Positions 10,416 through 21,038 of a stretch of 64,000 nucleotides of DNA are shown one piece after another. This stretch comes from Breviolum minutum Mf 1.05b.01 (Eukaryota; Sar; Dinophyceae; Suessiales; Symbiodiniaceae): contig DF239017.1 in the NCBI GenBank assembly GCA_000507305.1, positions 436,927 to 500,926 on the forward strand, read 5' to 3'. How positions within the stretch are numbered: the stretch's first letter is position 1; every line of letters starts with the position of its first letter. Position numbers and translations under genes: made by a program. Under the pieces are notes generated by a model. It was not told the DNA's origin. It did not search any database and worked only from the letters and a program-made list of their open reading frames with translations.

Positions 10416-11063
10416 TAGCAAGAATCACTTCTCGGAAAGTCGTTGAAAGGGTTTCCCATCCATTCTGCCAATCCCGCTAACCGGAGCAAAGTGGTTGGAG
10501 GGGATTAGTAAACCTTCGTAAAACTGACAGCAGATGCCCGTGAAAATAGGCCGAAACCTAAAAGGTTCCAATCACACTTGTGTTTCACCAGTCATTTCTA
10601 TTTAGAATTACATATATTTATTAGCCTCGTTTTCGGTCGCAGTTTCAGCTTCAGGAAATGGCGCTTGCACTACAAAACCTGCCATTTTTGTACAATCAAG
10701 CCACTTTTCAGCAGTGAAAAACACCATGCCCCCTGGTGGTTGTTTGAGTTATTTGTGTGGGGGAATGAAATCCTACACAGTTTGATTTGGGGATTGTGTC
10801 AAATAGCCCGGCCCCTTATGGCAATTCTTTTTTTAACCAAGCAGTCTAAAGGTAGATGGGATAAAGTTGTTGATGTTGTTGTTTTTTTTCGTGGCTGACT
10901 TGAGCGATAGAAAATCTGACAGGTTGGTTTTAGTCAAAACTGGAAGGGATTTCGATGGGATTACCTTAGGATTCTGGGGTCTTATAGCTTCTAAGCTTAT
11001 ATAAGATATATGCTTGTGTATCAAGCCGAGGGAACTCTATCAACAAAAAAATCAAAGCTAGTA
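10416..11063. other. No recognisable gene
   Basis: A worn B-like fragment (AAACTGACAGCAGATGCCCGTG) is at about 10521-10575. A frame at 10578-10898 is Phe/Leu/Trp-rich with no motif. Poly-T runs are common. Confidence 0.4.
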
Positions 11064-11190
11064 CAATGTGGGCCCCTACCAGTTGTGAGAAGGGTTATAA
11101 CTCCATCTATGGGGGTTTTAACATCAGTTACCCATTTGTAAGGCCACTTGTAGGGGTTGAATCACCCAATTTATAACGATCGTACCGAAT
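11064..11190. repeat. Family E element
   Basis: CAATGTGGGCCCCTACCAGTTG at the left and GGGGTTGAATCACCCAATTTATAACGATCG at the right. ACGATCG recurs at the right side of the E copy at 28752. Confidence 0.6.
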
Positions 11191-12323
11191 CTTCATCTAT
11201 GATTTTTGTTGTTTTTACCGAGGTGATCAGGGCTGTTGGGCGAATGTAGGGATGGTTCCATCCTTCTTCGGCTTTGGCGGCTCACAGTCCTTGGGCCATG
11301 CTCTAAGGGCCAGGGGGAGTTTGAAAGGGTGACGAGTGAGCTGTGAAAATTTGTTGTAGTTGTAGTTGGAGACAAGAAAACAAAAGATAAAAAAAGGGTT
11401 GCATTTACAAAAGTTGGTATCCAAAGATGTTTCATGAAATATTTTGTTGATCATTTTGAAGCAAGCCGTTTGCTGGTTTACACACTAGAAGTTAAATCGT
11501 TAGCAGGGAACTGAAGGTGAATCAAACGCAAGATGACACTGGCAATTCTTGAATCTACCGAAGTTGTTGGATGTCCAGGTGTTCATCATGTGGGAGGAAT
11601 TGTGACCCTAATAAGCTATATCTATATCTAATATTTCAACGAATGATATTAATCCAAAACACAATAACAATTATGAAATAGTGATAGGAAGAATAGAAGC
11701 AATAACAATAATAGTGAATATAGTATGGTAATCATAGAGGAAACAACAATAACAACAAATATAAATGCATATTAATATACGGATACTTTTCCTACATATG
11801 AACTCGGATACACACATATCAAGACTTCTGTTCCACAACTTGAAGAAGCCTTTCTTTGGAACTTCTCCAATTTTGCCCACAAGGAAGTTGAACTTGCAAA
11901 CGCCTGGATGCAACGATTGTGGCACTGCCACACACGAACTTTGGCACTGAATGAACTGATTTATTATTTGTGTTGTTCCTGTTGTGACAAGCACATGAGC
12001 GGCCAGGATGACCACTTTTCATACTAACATAACGAGCAAATTGGAGCAACGGGGGTCAGACCTTGGTAAGAACCACCAGTGGAAGATTTTGGGCAGTGAT
12101 GGCAAGTGAGATAATGTTTTCCCAAACATGTACTTTAAACGGCCCTTAAACGTCAACGTCCTAAAAGCTATAAGACAGCATCAAGGACTCAAGGACCCTC
12201 CAAATATTATAAGCAGGCGAACAGTGAACAACATCTTGGTCAGGTTTGGTTGGTTGGGAATCGAGGGGGATAGGATCAGTCATTCAACCGGTTTGGTGAA
12301 ATGTCTCTGTTGGAGTATTCTTT
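11191..12323. other. No recognisable gene
   Basis: AT-rich, with an AACAATAA-rich segment at 11660-11765. Opposed frames at 11671-12049 are of chance length. Nothing matches the repeat families. Confidence 0.4.
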
Positions 12324-12420
12324 GAGCAATGTTCAAAACCCCTTGGTGGCTGTTTATATAGAGGATTATATTACCCACGTATATGGGGATTGGAATAAGC
12401 CAATATAAGGATCCCGTCAT
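12324..12420 (+). repeat. Family D element, 3' part missing
   Basis: GAGCAATGTTCAAAACCCCTTGG followed by GGATTATATTACCC and AAGCCAATATAAGGATCCC matches family D. The CGTGGCTC end is absent. Confidence 0.6.
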
Positions 12421-12453
12421 GAACAAATCAGATTTAATGGAATGTCATAACCC

Positions 12454-12690
12454 GCAGGATCCAAAAATATGGCTTATTTTTTCCTACATTTACCATTATT
12501 TACCCGAAGAATCAACCAAATGTAGGTAACTATATCTATATTCAGATACTAGGTGGTTGTTTCAAATGTTTTTTATTTTCACGCCTATTTGGGGAAGATT
12601 TTCAATTTGACTAATATTTTTCAAATGGGTTGAGACCACCAACTAGATTTACCTACATGGATGGTCAATCTATATGGTAAACGTAGGTGA
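12454..12690 (-). repeat. Family C element split by a family A insertion
   Basis: ACATTTACCATTATTTACC and AATCAACCAAATGTAGG are C words. The A element at 12549-12646 intervenes, then ATTTACCTACATGGATGG resumes. This suggests C is older than A here. Confidence 0.55.
12549..12646 (+). repeat. Family A element nested in C
   Basis: CTAGGTGGTTGTTTCAAATG to GGGTTGAGACCACCAACTAG with CCTATTTGGGGAAG and GACTAATATTTTTC in the core. The flanks GATA and ATTT do not match, so the target duplication is lost or never formed. Confidence 0.85.
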
Positions 12691-13712
12691 ATCCCAATTG
12701 AAGTTTGTTAGGGATCCATCGCTTTTTCGAACGTCAGACGATGATGGCTTGGGGTCTACAATCACCGAAACGAAACGCAAAGTGTTTTTTGGTTCCATGA
12801 AACCATTCTCGGTGATCTGGATTTTTTCTAGGGTGATTTGGATCCCTAGGGTTTAGTTGGTGATGTTTTGACGGATTCGATCCTATGGGAAATCACCCTT
12901 GTTGAGGAACCGAAAAAAAATACCTGGCGTTTCGGAGTTGATTGTAGACCCCTTCCTCATCTTCTGACAAGGTGATTGGATCCCGAGGGCCCAAAAAAGG
13001 TATATACATGGCTACCATTCTTTTCAGCTCCTCTTGTTGTGTTTTTGATCGTTTTTAACGAGGAAATGCTTCACAGCATGGGTATGGCCCATGAACAATC
13101 ACGGCCTGATCGAGATCAATATATTGTCACTTGAGCAACCGAAAAAAGGGAGCCTGGTTGTTTAGATGTTGTTTAGGGTACGGTAGGAGATTAATTATAC
13201 TATCCAGTTTTGTGGTGACTATTTCATACCATTTTAAAACAACCAGGATTCAATGGAAAGTAGCAAGGATTTTTTTAATTGCTGACGTAGCTTTAAAAGA
13301 AACCCTTCTTTCAATCCAGCATTCAATCCCAGAGGCCCCCCATATATGGTGTATTAACCCCCGCAGGAATGCCTTCTAAACTACCCAGTTCCGTAGGTAA
13401 ATCGACCATACATATCCGGCCGTTGATTTTTTTTTCGTGGCGAAATGGGCGGCCCAAAAGCTCCGAGTAAGTTGGAACGCCCACTGACTGACCGACCTTG
13501 GACGGTCGTTAAAGGAAAGGTCATCCAAGTGAATTTTCTGTCAAGAGAAACAAAGAAACGAAGATGTGTCAACTTTTTCAGTAAAGTCAAAGTTTGGACT
13601 GGAGATAAAATCGGATGATATTGGTGGCAATGGTTGATGGATGTTGTTTGCGACGAAATTATTTGCCTCTTTTTCTTGTTGGGAAAAAAGTGATTCCCTA
13701 CGTATATTATTA
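12691..13712. other. No gene; small repeat shared with 50.3 kb
   Basis: GTTTAGTTGGTGAT…GGATTCGATCC…GGGAAATCACC at 12845-12894 recurs, diverged, at 50290-50343, and is itself a weak inverted repeat. Otherwise unique DNA. The minus frame at 13381-13794 overlaps a B element and is not taken as coding. Confidence 0.4.
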
Positions 13713-13832
13713 AAACCCCCGGAAATTTCATGGAAATTTCACAGACATAGCCCCTCAAAATAGGCTTCCCCAAAGGGAAAGGCTTGTCTTCCAACTATCC
13801 TTTTTCAGGGGCTATGTTGAATTTCCGCGGTG
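13713..13832 (-). repeat. Family B element
   Basis: CCCCCGGAAATTTC near the left and GAATTTCCGCGG at the right, with ACATAGCCCCTCAAAATAGG and GGGGCTATGTT inside. TA follows after TG. The left end carries a small duplication of GGAAATTTCA. Confidence 0.6.
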
Positions 13833-13843
13833 TATATACATAC

Positions 13844-13874
<31 letters not shown>

Positions 13875-13882
13875 CATATATT
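13833..13882. repeat. TACA / TA microsatellite
   Basis: Five CATA units followed by a run of TA. It is adjacent to the B element's right end, so it may have grown from the TA target. Confidence 0.85.
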
Positions 13883-14761
13883 ATTATACATCATAAGCAT
13901 CCGCATATATCCGCATCCATTTCACGGAACCTTTGATTCCCCAAAGCTTCTCCAAAAACCGAGACACAATTTTTCTGACCGGTACCGGTCGAATCCATCG
14001 ATCCATCGGTTCAAACGACGACGTTTTGAGGTGATCAATTGGCAGAATATTCGTTCAGGAATGGAAAACCAATTTCAGAAAGACGCCAATGCGGTGACTT
14101 GTAGAGATCCGGAAGAGGTTGGTTACGTTGGTTTGGAAACTCCCGGTGAAGTGAGTTGCTAAACGGTTGTTTTTCAAAAGGGAGAAGTTGAATCAAAAAC
14201 AAGTGATTTTATTTTGAGCTAAACGGATTAATAAGTGTAGTTGTTATTTTTGAACACATGTTGGTGGATTGCAAATCTAATGTATAGAGAATAATCATGT
14301 TTTATAGATCAGAACTTCTGTTTCATGCTCCGTGAGAATTACACTCCTTTTTGGTGAGTGTGGTGTACACTAGGATGGAATCCTGGAATCCGGTCCAATT
14401 TACTAGGAATCATCCTGTGGCCAATATAGCCCGTCGTGGGAATCAAGCAAGCAGGACTATATACATGGGACGGTATAACTGGGAATGAGCTATGGCAAAT
14501 CCATCGATTGATTTGAGCAGTTGTCGCTTCATTCTGGTTACTTACTTTTTTGTGTGGATTATTCACAACTCAGTGATATTCATACAGAGAAGTGTATTTA
14601 TATATCTTTACATATACACATAGGGATTATATCATACATTACTGTATCATGCGGCATGTGCCATTGTTTGGTTGCTTTGTCAGCAATTTGTTGCCACTGC
14701 GACCTTTTTTTTGTTGGTGATTTTATAATGGGCCAACTGCTGATGTCCCATCCCAGATCAT
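13883..14761. other. No recognisable gene
   Basis: Unique DNA. A 110-codon plus frame spans 13830-14162, but its first third is the microsatellite. The remainder (CRDPEEVGYVGLETPGE) shows no known motif. A GAATCCATCGATCCATCGG direct repeat lies near 13991. Confidence 0.35.
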
Positions 14762-14974
14762 TCTCCCCAAACTAACAGCAAAAGCTCTGAAAATGGGCCT
14801 TTTGTCCCAAAAGGAAACTGCATTCCAACCATCCACTAGGTGGTGGTTTCAAATATTTTTTTATTTTCACCCCTATTTGGAGAAGATTCCCAATTTGACT
14901 AATAGTTTTCAGATGGGTTGAAACCACGAACTAGATCCATTTTCAGGTGCTTTTGATGTTAGTTTCAGGGATGG
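14762..14974 (-). repeat. Family B element split by family A
   Basis: Left part AAACTAACAGCAAAAGCTCTG…CAAAAGGAAACTGCATTCCAACC and right part TTTTCAGGTGCTTTTGATG…TTTCAGG are contiguous B sequence once the A insert is removed. TA follows the right end. Confidence 0.75.
14836..14934 (+). repeat. Family A element nested in B, 5-bp duplication
   Basis: CTAGGTGGTGGTTTC to GAAACCACGAACTAG. ATCCA is present on both sides (14831-14835 and 14935-14939). Intact B copies have a single ATCCA at this place (CCAACCATCCATTTT), so the duplication arose on insertion. Confidence 0.9.
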
Positions 14975-15730
14975 TAAGGGGAGCCCCTTGGGGAACCCCT
15001 TGGGGAATGGCATCATTTGGGCCGGGCCTCACTGGCATCTCATCCCCTAGACTTGAATCTATAGAGATGTGAGTGAATCGCCCGTTTTTGTCCGCATGTT
15101 CCAGCGATGAAAAACACCACTGGAGGAAAAATTGTTTGTCATTTATGGAGCAGTGGCCAAAAAATATATGGTGATTTAGGTGTTTATTCTGAAATTTGTG
15201 CTCGCCTAAAAAGAAATTGAAAGATTATGATGATGTATTGTGTTCTGGATTCCTATCAAGCAATCAGTATATTGGAAAGTCACTGCTTTGTTTTGAACAC
15301 TACTGATGGCTTCTTGTTTGCCATTTATATTCCAGCAATTTCTATCCAAAAAGTCTCCCCAGGTTTGGTCGTCATGGCATGGAGCCCTTTAAATGTGATT
15401 CGCCAAGGATTCTGTGAGGATTCTTCGTTTGGACAAAACAAATCCGAAATTCCATGGGATCTAACGGGGTCCACCATAATTACCTTGGTACATGACAAAA
15501 ATCAAACCTAAAAATTGACAGGTAGCAAGTCCCTTGGTGATGCAGGGTTTCTCCAATTTGCTTAGGGTTGTTTCAAAGTGATTATGGCAAACCCCGGTGA
15601 TCTAAGGACCTTCATCGACCCTATGATATTCTGCGCCTTGGCAACATCAATTAATTGGATCCCCTGGGGGTGACTTCCAAGGTTGTCAACTCTTCCAAGG
15701 TGTTTGTTCAAAGGTAACTCATACTAGGGC
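14975..15730. other. No recognisable gene
   Basis: A direct repeat CCCCTTGGGGAA appears twice at about 14984-15006. The 94-codon plus frame at 15227-15511 has no motif. The rest is unique. Confidence 0.35.
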
Positions 15731-15858
15731 CTAGGGTGTCCATGGAAGTGATCGTAACTAGTTAGTAAGTTGGTTTACAACCCATTTGGGGGACTTATAA
15801 CCTACTTATATGGGGGTTAGGACATCCATTTACTAAGTACCGGCAGGACATCCCAGTA
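15731..15858. repeat. Family F element, diverged
   Basis: CTAGGGTGTCCATGGAAGTG…GTTAGTAAGTTGGTTTACAACCC in the left half and TTACTAAGTACCGGCAGGACATCCCAG at the right. The ends are poorly preserved. Confidence 0.55.
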
Positions 15859-16573
15859 TCCACCAAAAATATAGCCTCAAACAAGCAATTTATGTAGGGA
15901 GATTCGCCATTTGTTGGGTGAATCTCTTGAACCTTTCAGTGAAGAAGGGTTGGTTCTTTTGTTGGGTTCAGATGGAGCTTTGTTTACTGCACATTACTCA
16001 CTCCTTCGACAAAAGGGTTGCAACCAAATTGTTAAGTAGAAATCAAAACTCAACGAATATGCCTGGACAATTTTTGTTCTTAATTCGATTCACCAAAACA
16101 ATTACATGGAACAACAGAGTAGAGTCAAACATATAAGTTCTTTAAATGATATGTTTTATTCGACACCCAGAAGCAGTCGTTTTGAATCGTCGTTTTGCTC
16201 CCTGGTGTTTTCAGTGTCAAGGTCATCATCACTGGTCAGGTCCAACACTCCCACCGAAAGCCGGGTTTTTCATTTTCTTAACCACCAAAACAGGAGGGCC
16301 TTCTTTCAAATGTATGTGTGTGTGTGTTGAAACACACAACTATAGGTGGTGTTCTAACCCATTTGTTTGTTTCACTGCTAAGTGTGGTATATGTGGTATA
16401 ACCCCCCAACCCAGGATGCAATCGTGGCAAGCAAATCAAAGGTTTTAGCTACCGGATTCCTGGTCGCCTTGACAGTGCAGACCGTCATCGCCAGAATCCT
16501 GGGTGGGGGGGTAGTTCTAAGGTATACCAGCTTGGCCTCTACCAGCTATAAGTAGGGAAAAAACTGCAAAAAA
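15859..16573. other. No recognisable gene
   Basis: Open plus frames at 15918-16448 are short and motif-free. A TGTG run adjoins GTTGAAACACACAAC near 16320, forming a small hairpin. Confidence 0.35.
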
Positions 16574-16678
16574 CCCATAGCATCCATGGGACGATTGCAT
16601 ATTTCCCCTACATTTAGAACGTAAAAATCAACCAACTAAAAATATGTAAATATATACCAGTCCCATGGATCCTATGGG
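16574..16678 (-). repeat. Family C element
   Basis: CCCATAGCATCCATGGGACG and CAGTCCCATGGATCCTATGGG form the ends. The core GTAAAAATCAACC gives the reverse orientation. Flanks AAA and ATT do not match. Confidence 0.75.
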
Positions 16679-16935
16679 ATTTTTGTAGGGTGAAATAGCC
16701 CCAAAAGCGGCAAAGCCATTGATTTCGGGCCATTTTTATCGGCTCCGGTCGGCCGCCGGGTGTCTGACCACCAAGGTCCATCATGCACTACGGCTCGACC
16801 GCCTTCACCTCCAATGGAGGACCCACGATCCAGGCGAAACCGTGGCTCGTCGGGCGAAGCTGCCTTGCTGAAAACACCTGGTGGCAAACAGTCCAGGGTT
16901 AAACCCTACTACCGGACGCAGGGAAGGAAAACCCT
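16679..16935. other. GC-rich patch, no assigned gene
   Basis: About 16735-16870 is GC-rich (CGGTCGGCCGCCGGG) and open on both strands over 60-75 codons, which is expected of GC-rich DNA. AG|TCCAGG and other splice-like words occur but prove nothing. Confidence 0.3.
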
Positions 16936-17062
16936 ACTGGGATGTCCATGGTACTTAGTAAATGGATGTCCTAACCCCCATATAAGTAAGTTATAAGTCC
17001 CCCAAATGGGTTGTAAACCAACTTAATTACTAACTACTTACTAACTTCTATGGACACCCTAG
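16936..17062. repeat. Family F element
   Basis: GGGATGTCCATGGTACTTAG at the left and TTACTAACTTCTATGGACACCC at the right, with ATGTCCTAACCCCCATATAAG and TTATAAGTCCCCCAAATGGG inside. Imperfect inverted ends. Confidence 0.65.
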
Positions 17063-17662
17063 GAGACGTAAATTGATACAGAATCTTGAGGTCGTTTGGT
17101 GTTTTTGGACGTTTTTTTTGGAAGTCCCAATTTACCGAACCGAAGCTCAGCAGGGTGGTGATTGGATGTCGTTTGGGTAATATATATCCCGTAAAAATGT
17201 CCGCACTTTTGACTCGAAATGTTTTTTCCTCTTCCATAGGTGGATGAACGACTCGTTCCCTGGAGGGTACCATTTTGAATTCAACAAGTGGTGATTTGTA
17301 GACGGGTATGTGGTAAGGTCATGTAAGGTCTTAGATGAGCGATGGAAATATTTGTTTGTAGGGTCCATGCTACCTACCTAGAACCCAAGTCAACTGACTT
17401 TTTTTTTGGGGGGGTTGAGCCCCTGGTACACAGTGGGAAAAATAGATCGCTATTTTACTAGGGGCCCTAAAAAAGTAACACTCATGATCCACCATTACAG
17501 TGTTTTGGCAGGACCCAACGTATAGAGTATTTGATATACTCTCTGATAAACTTTCCATGCAAAATCATCGTTTTCCCTGATAAAGGTACTACAAAAAACA
17601 TACAAAAAACTATAAACATTGTTGATTTTTCCATGTCGGTGTCAATTTTCCGAAGTGTACAT
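17063..17662. other. No recognisable gene
   Basis: Unique sequence with T and G homopolymers (TTTTTTTTTGGGGGGG at 17400-17415). Minus frames at 17034-17558 have no motif. Confidence 0.35.
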
Positions 17663-17792
17663 CTAAGGTTGTTTCAACACACCTTTGGAGCACACCCCTA
17701 AACTTTTACCAACAGGCTGAAAACAAGGGATTCCTTTCATCATTGGCGGTTTCGGGGATTGCCATATCGGGGTGTGTTGTAACTTTCCTTGG
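17663..17792 (+). repeat. Family I element, copy 1
   Basis: CTAAGGTTGTTTCAACACACC is mirrored imperfectly by GGTGTGTTGTAACTTTCCTTGG. The interior CCAACAGGCTGAAAACAAGG and GGCGGTTTCGGGGATTGCC is nearly identical to the copy at 35074, implying relatively recent activity. Confidence 0.75.
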
Positions 17793-18719
17793 AAATTTAT
17801 ACATGGATGGAAATGGTGATTTCCAGCCATTTTTTATATAAAGATTTGGTTCATCATCCAATTGAAGATATCCCCCAAGAACGGCATTTTGAAGATGTTT
17901 TTCCTTTTCCCAAGGTGGGATATGTTACTTCCTTGGAGGGTACATTTTCAAATATCGTGTGGTTTTTCATTCTTTACAGATCCTTCCAGCTCTGTTTTTT
18001 GCAAAAAACATCGATGGATCTAAGGCAGGGCTATGAACTCTACACCACCAATCCCGGCGAATATCGGTGGCTTGAAAAAGCACGTGGATGTGGAGGTCCA
18101 AGTTTGGGGATCAACATGTTAAACAAAGAATTTGGGGGGAACCAACCAATGCACCCAAGAAGTCGTTGGGATTCTAATGGTGAGTTGTAAAGCTCTCATA
18201 TTAGATGTGGTGAATTTGATTAATTACTCGTTACTCGCACACCTCCGAAAACTTTCAACTAACCATTTGCTGAACTCAGCAAAGACTAAGGTTTTTAGTA
18301 GGGAGTTTTTCCGCAAGGGGAATAGCCATTTCAAAACATGATCCACAGAACTTCCTACAACTACAAAAGTTGTCGGACGGCTTGGTACTCTTTCAAATGA
18401 TTTCCACCCAAACAAACCCTCCACCCCCCAAAAACTTATGTCCAAAGAATGAAGGTTAGTTTCAAAAGGTGTTTCCTCTCACCTGTAGCCCATAGCTATT
18501 TTTCATTATTTTTCTGATTATTTTTCTGTGTATCTATGTTCAATATTTCCAGTGAGGAAACCACATGTTGTTTTTGAAAAGGTTTCGCAAAAACCTGATG
18601 ATGTCCATTCAGTTCGGGAGATTCCTCCGCGACTCCAAGGGGGGTGGGTTGTTTCGTTCAGAAAACAAGGGGGTCTTGTCGCATTTTTGTTGGAAATCTC
18701 CGGTCTTCACAGTACCATA
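17793..18719. other. Family B fragment and unassigned DNA
   Basis: 17862-17940 carries the right part of a B element (GATGTTTTTCCTTTTCCC…GATATGTTACTTCCTTGGAGGG then TA). The 133-codon plus frame at 17789-18190 runs through that fragment and is not credible as a gene. Confidence 0.45.
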
Positions 18720-18828
18720 CACCCCGGAAGATTAACAGCTAGAACCTGAAAATGATGGTTTGGTTCAGATGATTTTCCTTTTCCAGGGGGTGTAGGTTTC
18801 AAGATTTCCATGTTAATCTTCCAGGATG
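18720..18828 (+). repeat. Family B element, TA on both sides
   Basis: CACCCCGGAAGATTAACAG and CCATGTTAATCTTCCAGGATG form the ends, with TA outside each. The ends match the copy at 34971 (GAAGATTAACAT), which forms a subfamily. Confidence 0.75.
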
Positions 18829-19201
18829 TAGCTGACTGAAGCATGTTCATGCATTTTTCTAAATAGGAAATCACCATCCCATGATTTTACTTTAATAAAA
18901 TTCAGGAAATCCACAATGTGTCTAGAAATTCTTTAGGGCTGAAGACCATTCTGAAGGGAGTTTCTTTTCAAATGTATATAGCAAACCCGTCGCGTTTCCT
19001 TCACCCACATTGTTGTATGTAAAATATAGGCGCCGCCATTTTGGAGACAAGAATGGTGGTTCTTTAACCAACCTATTGAAAATGGTGGCCAATGACTTCC
19101 AGGTACATATATGGGGTGAGCTCCACCATAGGTTGGATCCTGGATTGATAACCCATCAAATGTTTTGAAACAAGTGCACATAACTGGAAGTTTACCCAAT
19201 A
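18829..19201. other. No recognisable gene
   Basis: Unique AT-rich DNA. The 88-codon minus frame at 18933-19199 has no motif. Confidence 0.35.
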
Positions 19202-19291
19202 CCCTTCAGGGAAGTAACATATCCAACCTTTGGAAAAGGAACATCATCTTCAAAAGTGCGTTGGTAGGGGATATGTTAGCTTCCTGGATGG
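19202..19291 (-). repeat. Family B element, TA on both sides
   Basis: CCCTTCAGGGAAGTAACATATCC and GGATATGTTAGCTTCCTGGATGG form the ends, TA outside. The interior AAAAGGAACATCATCTTC is the reverse of the 10324 copy. Confidence 0.8.
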
Positions 19292-19412
19292 TAGTCCTTT
19301 GTGTAACACTATGTTGGATAATTTACCCCCATATTTCCAGGGATTCTTGGGGGCAATTTTGTGTTCGTTGTTTTTTCAGGTTGATAGGAATGCCAAAACA
19401 AGGAACACTAAA

Positions 19413-19509
19413 CTGGATGGTGGTTTCAAATATTTTTATGTTCACCCCTATTCGGGGAAGATTCCCATTTTGACTAATATTTTTCAAAGGGGTTGAAACC
19501 ACCAACTAG
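19413..19509 (+). repeat. Family A element, TAAA duplication
   Basis: CTGGATGGTGGTTTC to GAAACCACCAACTAG with the full core CCCCTATTCGGGGAAGATTCCC and GACTAATATTTTTC. TAAA flanks both sides (19409-19412 and 19510-19513). Confidence 0.92.
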
Positions 19510-19634
19510 TAAAACAACATTTTTGGTTTCAGATTCTCTCAGAGAGAGTTAAAATTCGACTGAGGTATTTTCGCATGGGGCAGAGGATGGGTATGAGCGA
19601 GTGCCACGGACACAACAAAAAAACAAAGACAACC

Positions 19635-19765
19635 GAGCAATGAAACCAGCATTAGTTGTTTAGCGTATATAGGGGATTATACTGGGATTATTATAAAAAT
19701 AAACCATTATACAGATCCCGATCCCTATTAACCAACCGCATAATGAAAGTAACAGGTGTTTTTGC
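19635..19765 (+). repeat. Family D element
   Basis: GAGCAATGAAACCAGCATTAG…GGGGATTATACTGGGATTATTATAAAAATAAACC…CCCTATTAACCAACC. The right end is degraded to TTTTTGCACAACTC. Confidence 0.7.
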
Positions 19766-20070
19766 ACAACTCATGTGATTCTTGTGTTCCAAACACAGTT
19801 TTCTGGTCGATGGACTCGTGTTAGGGATTCTACTGGTTCGATATTGTATTCCATTGTCCTCAAAAGCTAAGGAAATTTCAGTAGGTAGGAGGTATACTTA
19901 TACTATATTTTAAGAAATGTATACATGTACATTAAATATATTACATATGTAACATGTTATCTATGTATTAATGCATAATGAATTAATGAATATATGTATA
20001 TAATCTATGTATAAGTATCTACACATGCAAGGATGCGCGTTCCTCGATGATTTTGTAAATCAGAATCCAG
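19766..20070. other. AT-rich DNA with TATA/ACAT words
   Basis: Stretch 19895-20030 is very AT-rich with repeated ATGTAT/ATACAT words. No gene. Confidence 0.4.
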
Positions 20071-20305
20071 AGGATCAGTGTATGGTATAGTTCGCCCTAC
20101 ATTTAGTTGTTTTGTGTGTTGAACATAGGTAACTATACAAGATATACATGAGCAATGAAAAAACCCTGGTTGGTTGGGTTATATAGGGATTATACTACCC
20201 AGGTATATAGGGATTATGATAAACCATCATAAGGATCCCTATTAACCAACCAGTACAATGAAAAGTAAAAAGGTTTTTTTTCGTGGCTCACATGGATCCT
20301 ATGGA
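20071..20305 (+). repeat. Family C element split by family D
   Basis: C left half (GGATCAGTGTATGGTATAG…CCTACATTTAG) and right half after 20290 (ACATGGATCCTATGG) become contiguous when the D insert and one ACAT are removed. C is older than this D. Confidence 0.7.
20150..20289 (+). repeat. Family D element nested in C, ACAT duplication
   Basis: GAGCAATGAAAAAACCC to TTTTTTTCGTGGCTC, flanked by ACAT at 20146-20149 and 20290-20293. This is the best copy for defining the ends and a 4-bp target duplication. The interior has three GGGATTAT words and GGATCCCTATTAACCAACC. Confidence 0.85.
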
Positions 20306-20406
20306 GAATCCGACATAAAGAAATTGTTGAAATGGATTGAGAGCCCCAAGCTACTAAGTGAAGCACGCAAACCTTAACAAACTTTTGGGGGATTAGATAT
20401 ATCATA

Positions 20407-20518
20407 CACGTAGGATCCATGGATAGTATATTTACCTACATTTGGTTGATTTGTTATATATTTTTATGGTAACAGATGGTTAAATGCAGGTAAATCTACC
20501 AGACATGGATCCTATGGG
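20407..20518 (+). repeat. Family C element, ATA duplication
   Basis: CACGTAGGATCCATGGATAG and CAGACATGGATCCTATGGG form the ends. ATA is on both sides (20404-20406 and 20519-20521). The core TTTGGTTGATTTG gives the forward orientation. Confidence 0.75.
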
Positions 20519-20624
20519 ATATGATGCCCACATCATGTGGCCACGCATTCTGAAGTTTCATGGCCGCAACTGGGCTATTTTGAGATCCAAATGGGGTTTT
20601 TAAGGCCACCCCGATCCCAGTACT

Positions 20625-20738
20625 AGGATGTCCCAGGAAGTTAGTAAAAGGTTAGTAAGTGGGTTATAATCCCAATATACCCCATTTATAAGTAGGTTTT
20701 TACCCGTTTACTAACCATTTACTAACTTCCTGGGACAT
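20625..20738. repeat. Family F element, 8-bp target duplication
   Basis: GGATGTCCCAGGAAGTTAG at the left mirrors CTAACTTCCTGGGACATCC at the right with no mismatch. CAGTACTA stands immediately outside both ends, an 8-bp duplication. Because the ends and target share ATCC, the repeat can be read as up to 13 bp. Confidence 0.85.
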
Positions 20739-20911
20739 CCCAGTACTAGTGACCACACATGGGCATCACAATCCATGACGAGTTTTGTAGGTGTTGCGTT
20801 GATGCCACCAAACCAACTATTGACTTTGAGAGTACTCAAGAATGTGTGAAGTGAACAAGACAATTTGTTTAATGTGATGGTTTTCAGGGTTTGTCTAATT
20901 CTAATAAGTGC
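20739..20911. other. No recognisable gene
   Basis: Short unique interval between an F and a J element. Confidence 0.3.
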
Positions 20912-21038
20912 CCCTAAGAATCCAACACCCCTCTCCCGGATCGAATAGGATTGGAACCCCCCCCAAACCCATCCGAAAAGAATAGGATTGGTTCGGGGCA
21001 ATCCCGAAATCTTAGGACATACAAACAGATCCTTAGGG
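20912..21038 (+). repeat. Family J element
   Basis: CCCTAAGAATCC and GATCCTTAGGG ends, with GATCGAATAGGATTGG and AAGAATAGGATTGG duplicated inside. Flanks do not match. Confidence 0.65.

Noticed and set aside
9954..10418. 154-codon plus frame with a hydrophobic segment
   Set aside because: Runs through an H fragment and a complete B element, and two other plus frames over the same bases look equally protein-like, so it is chance.
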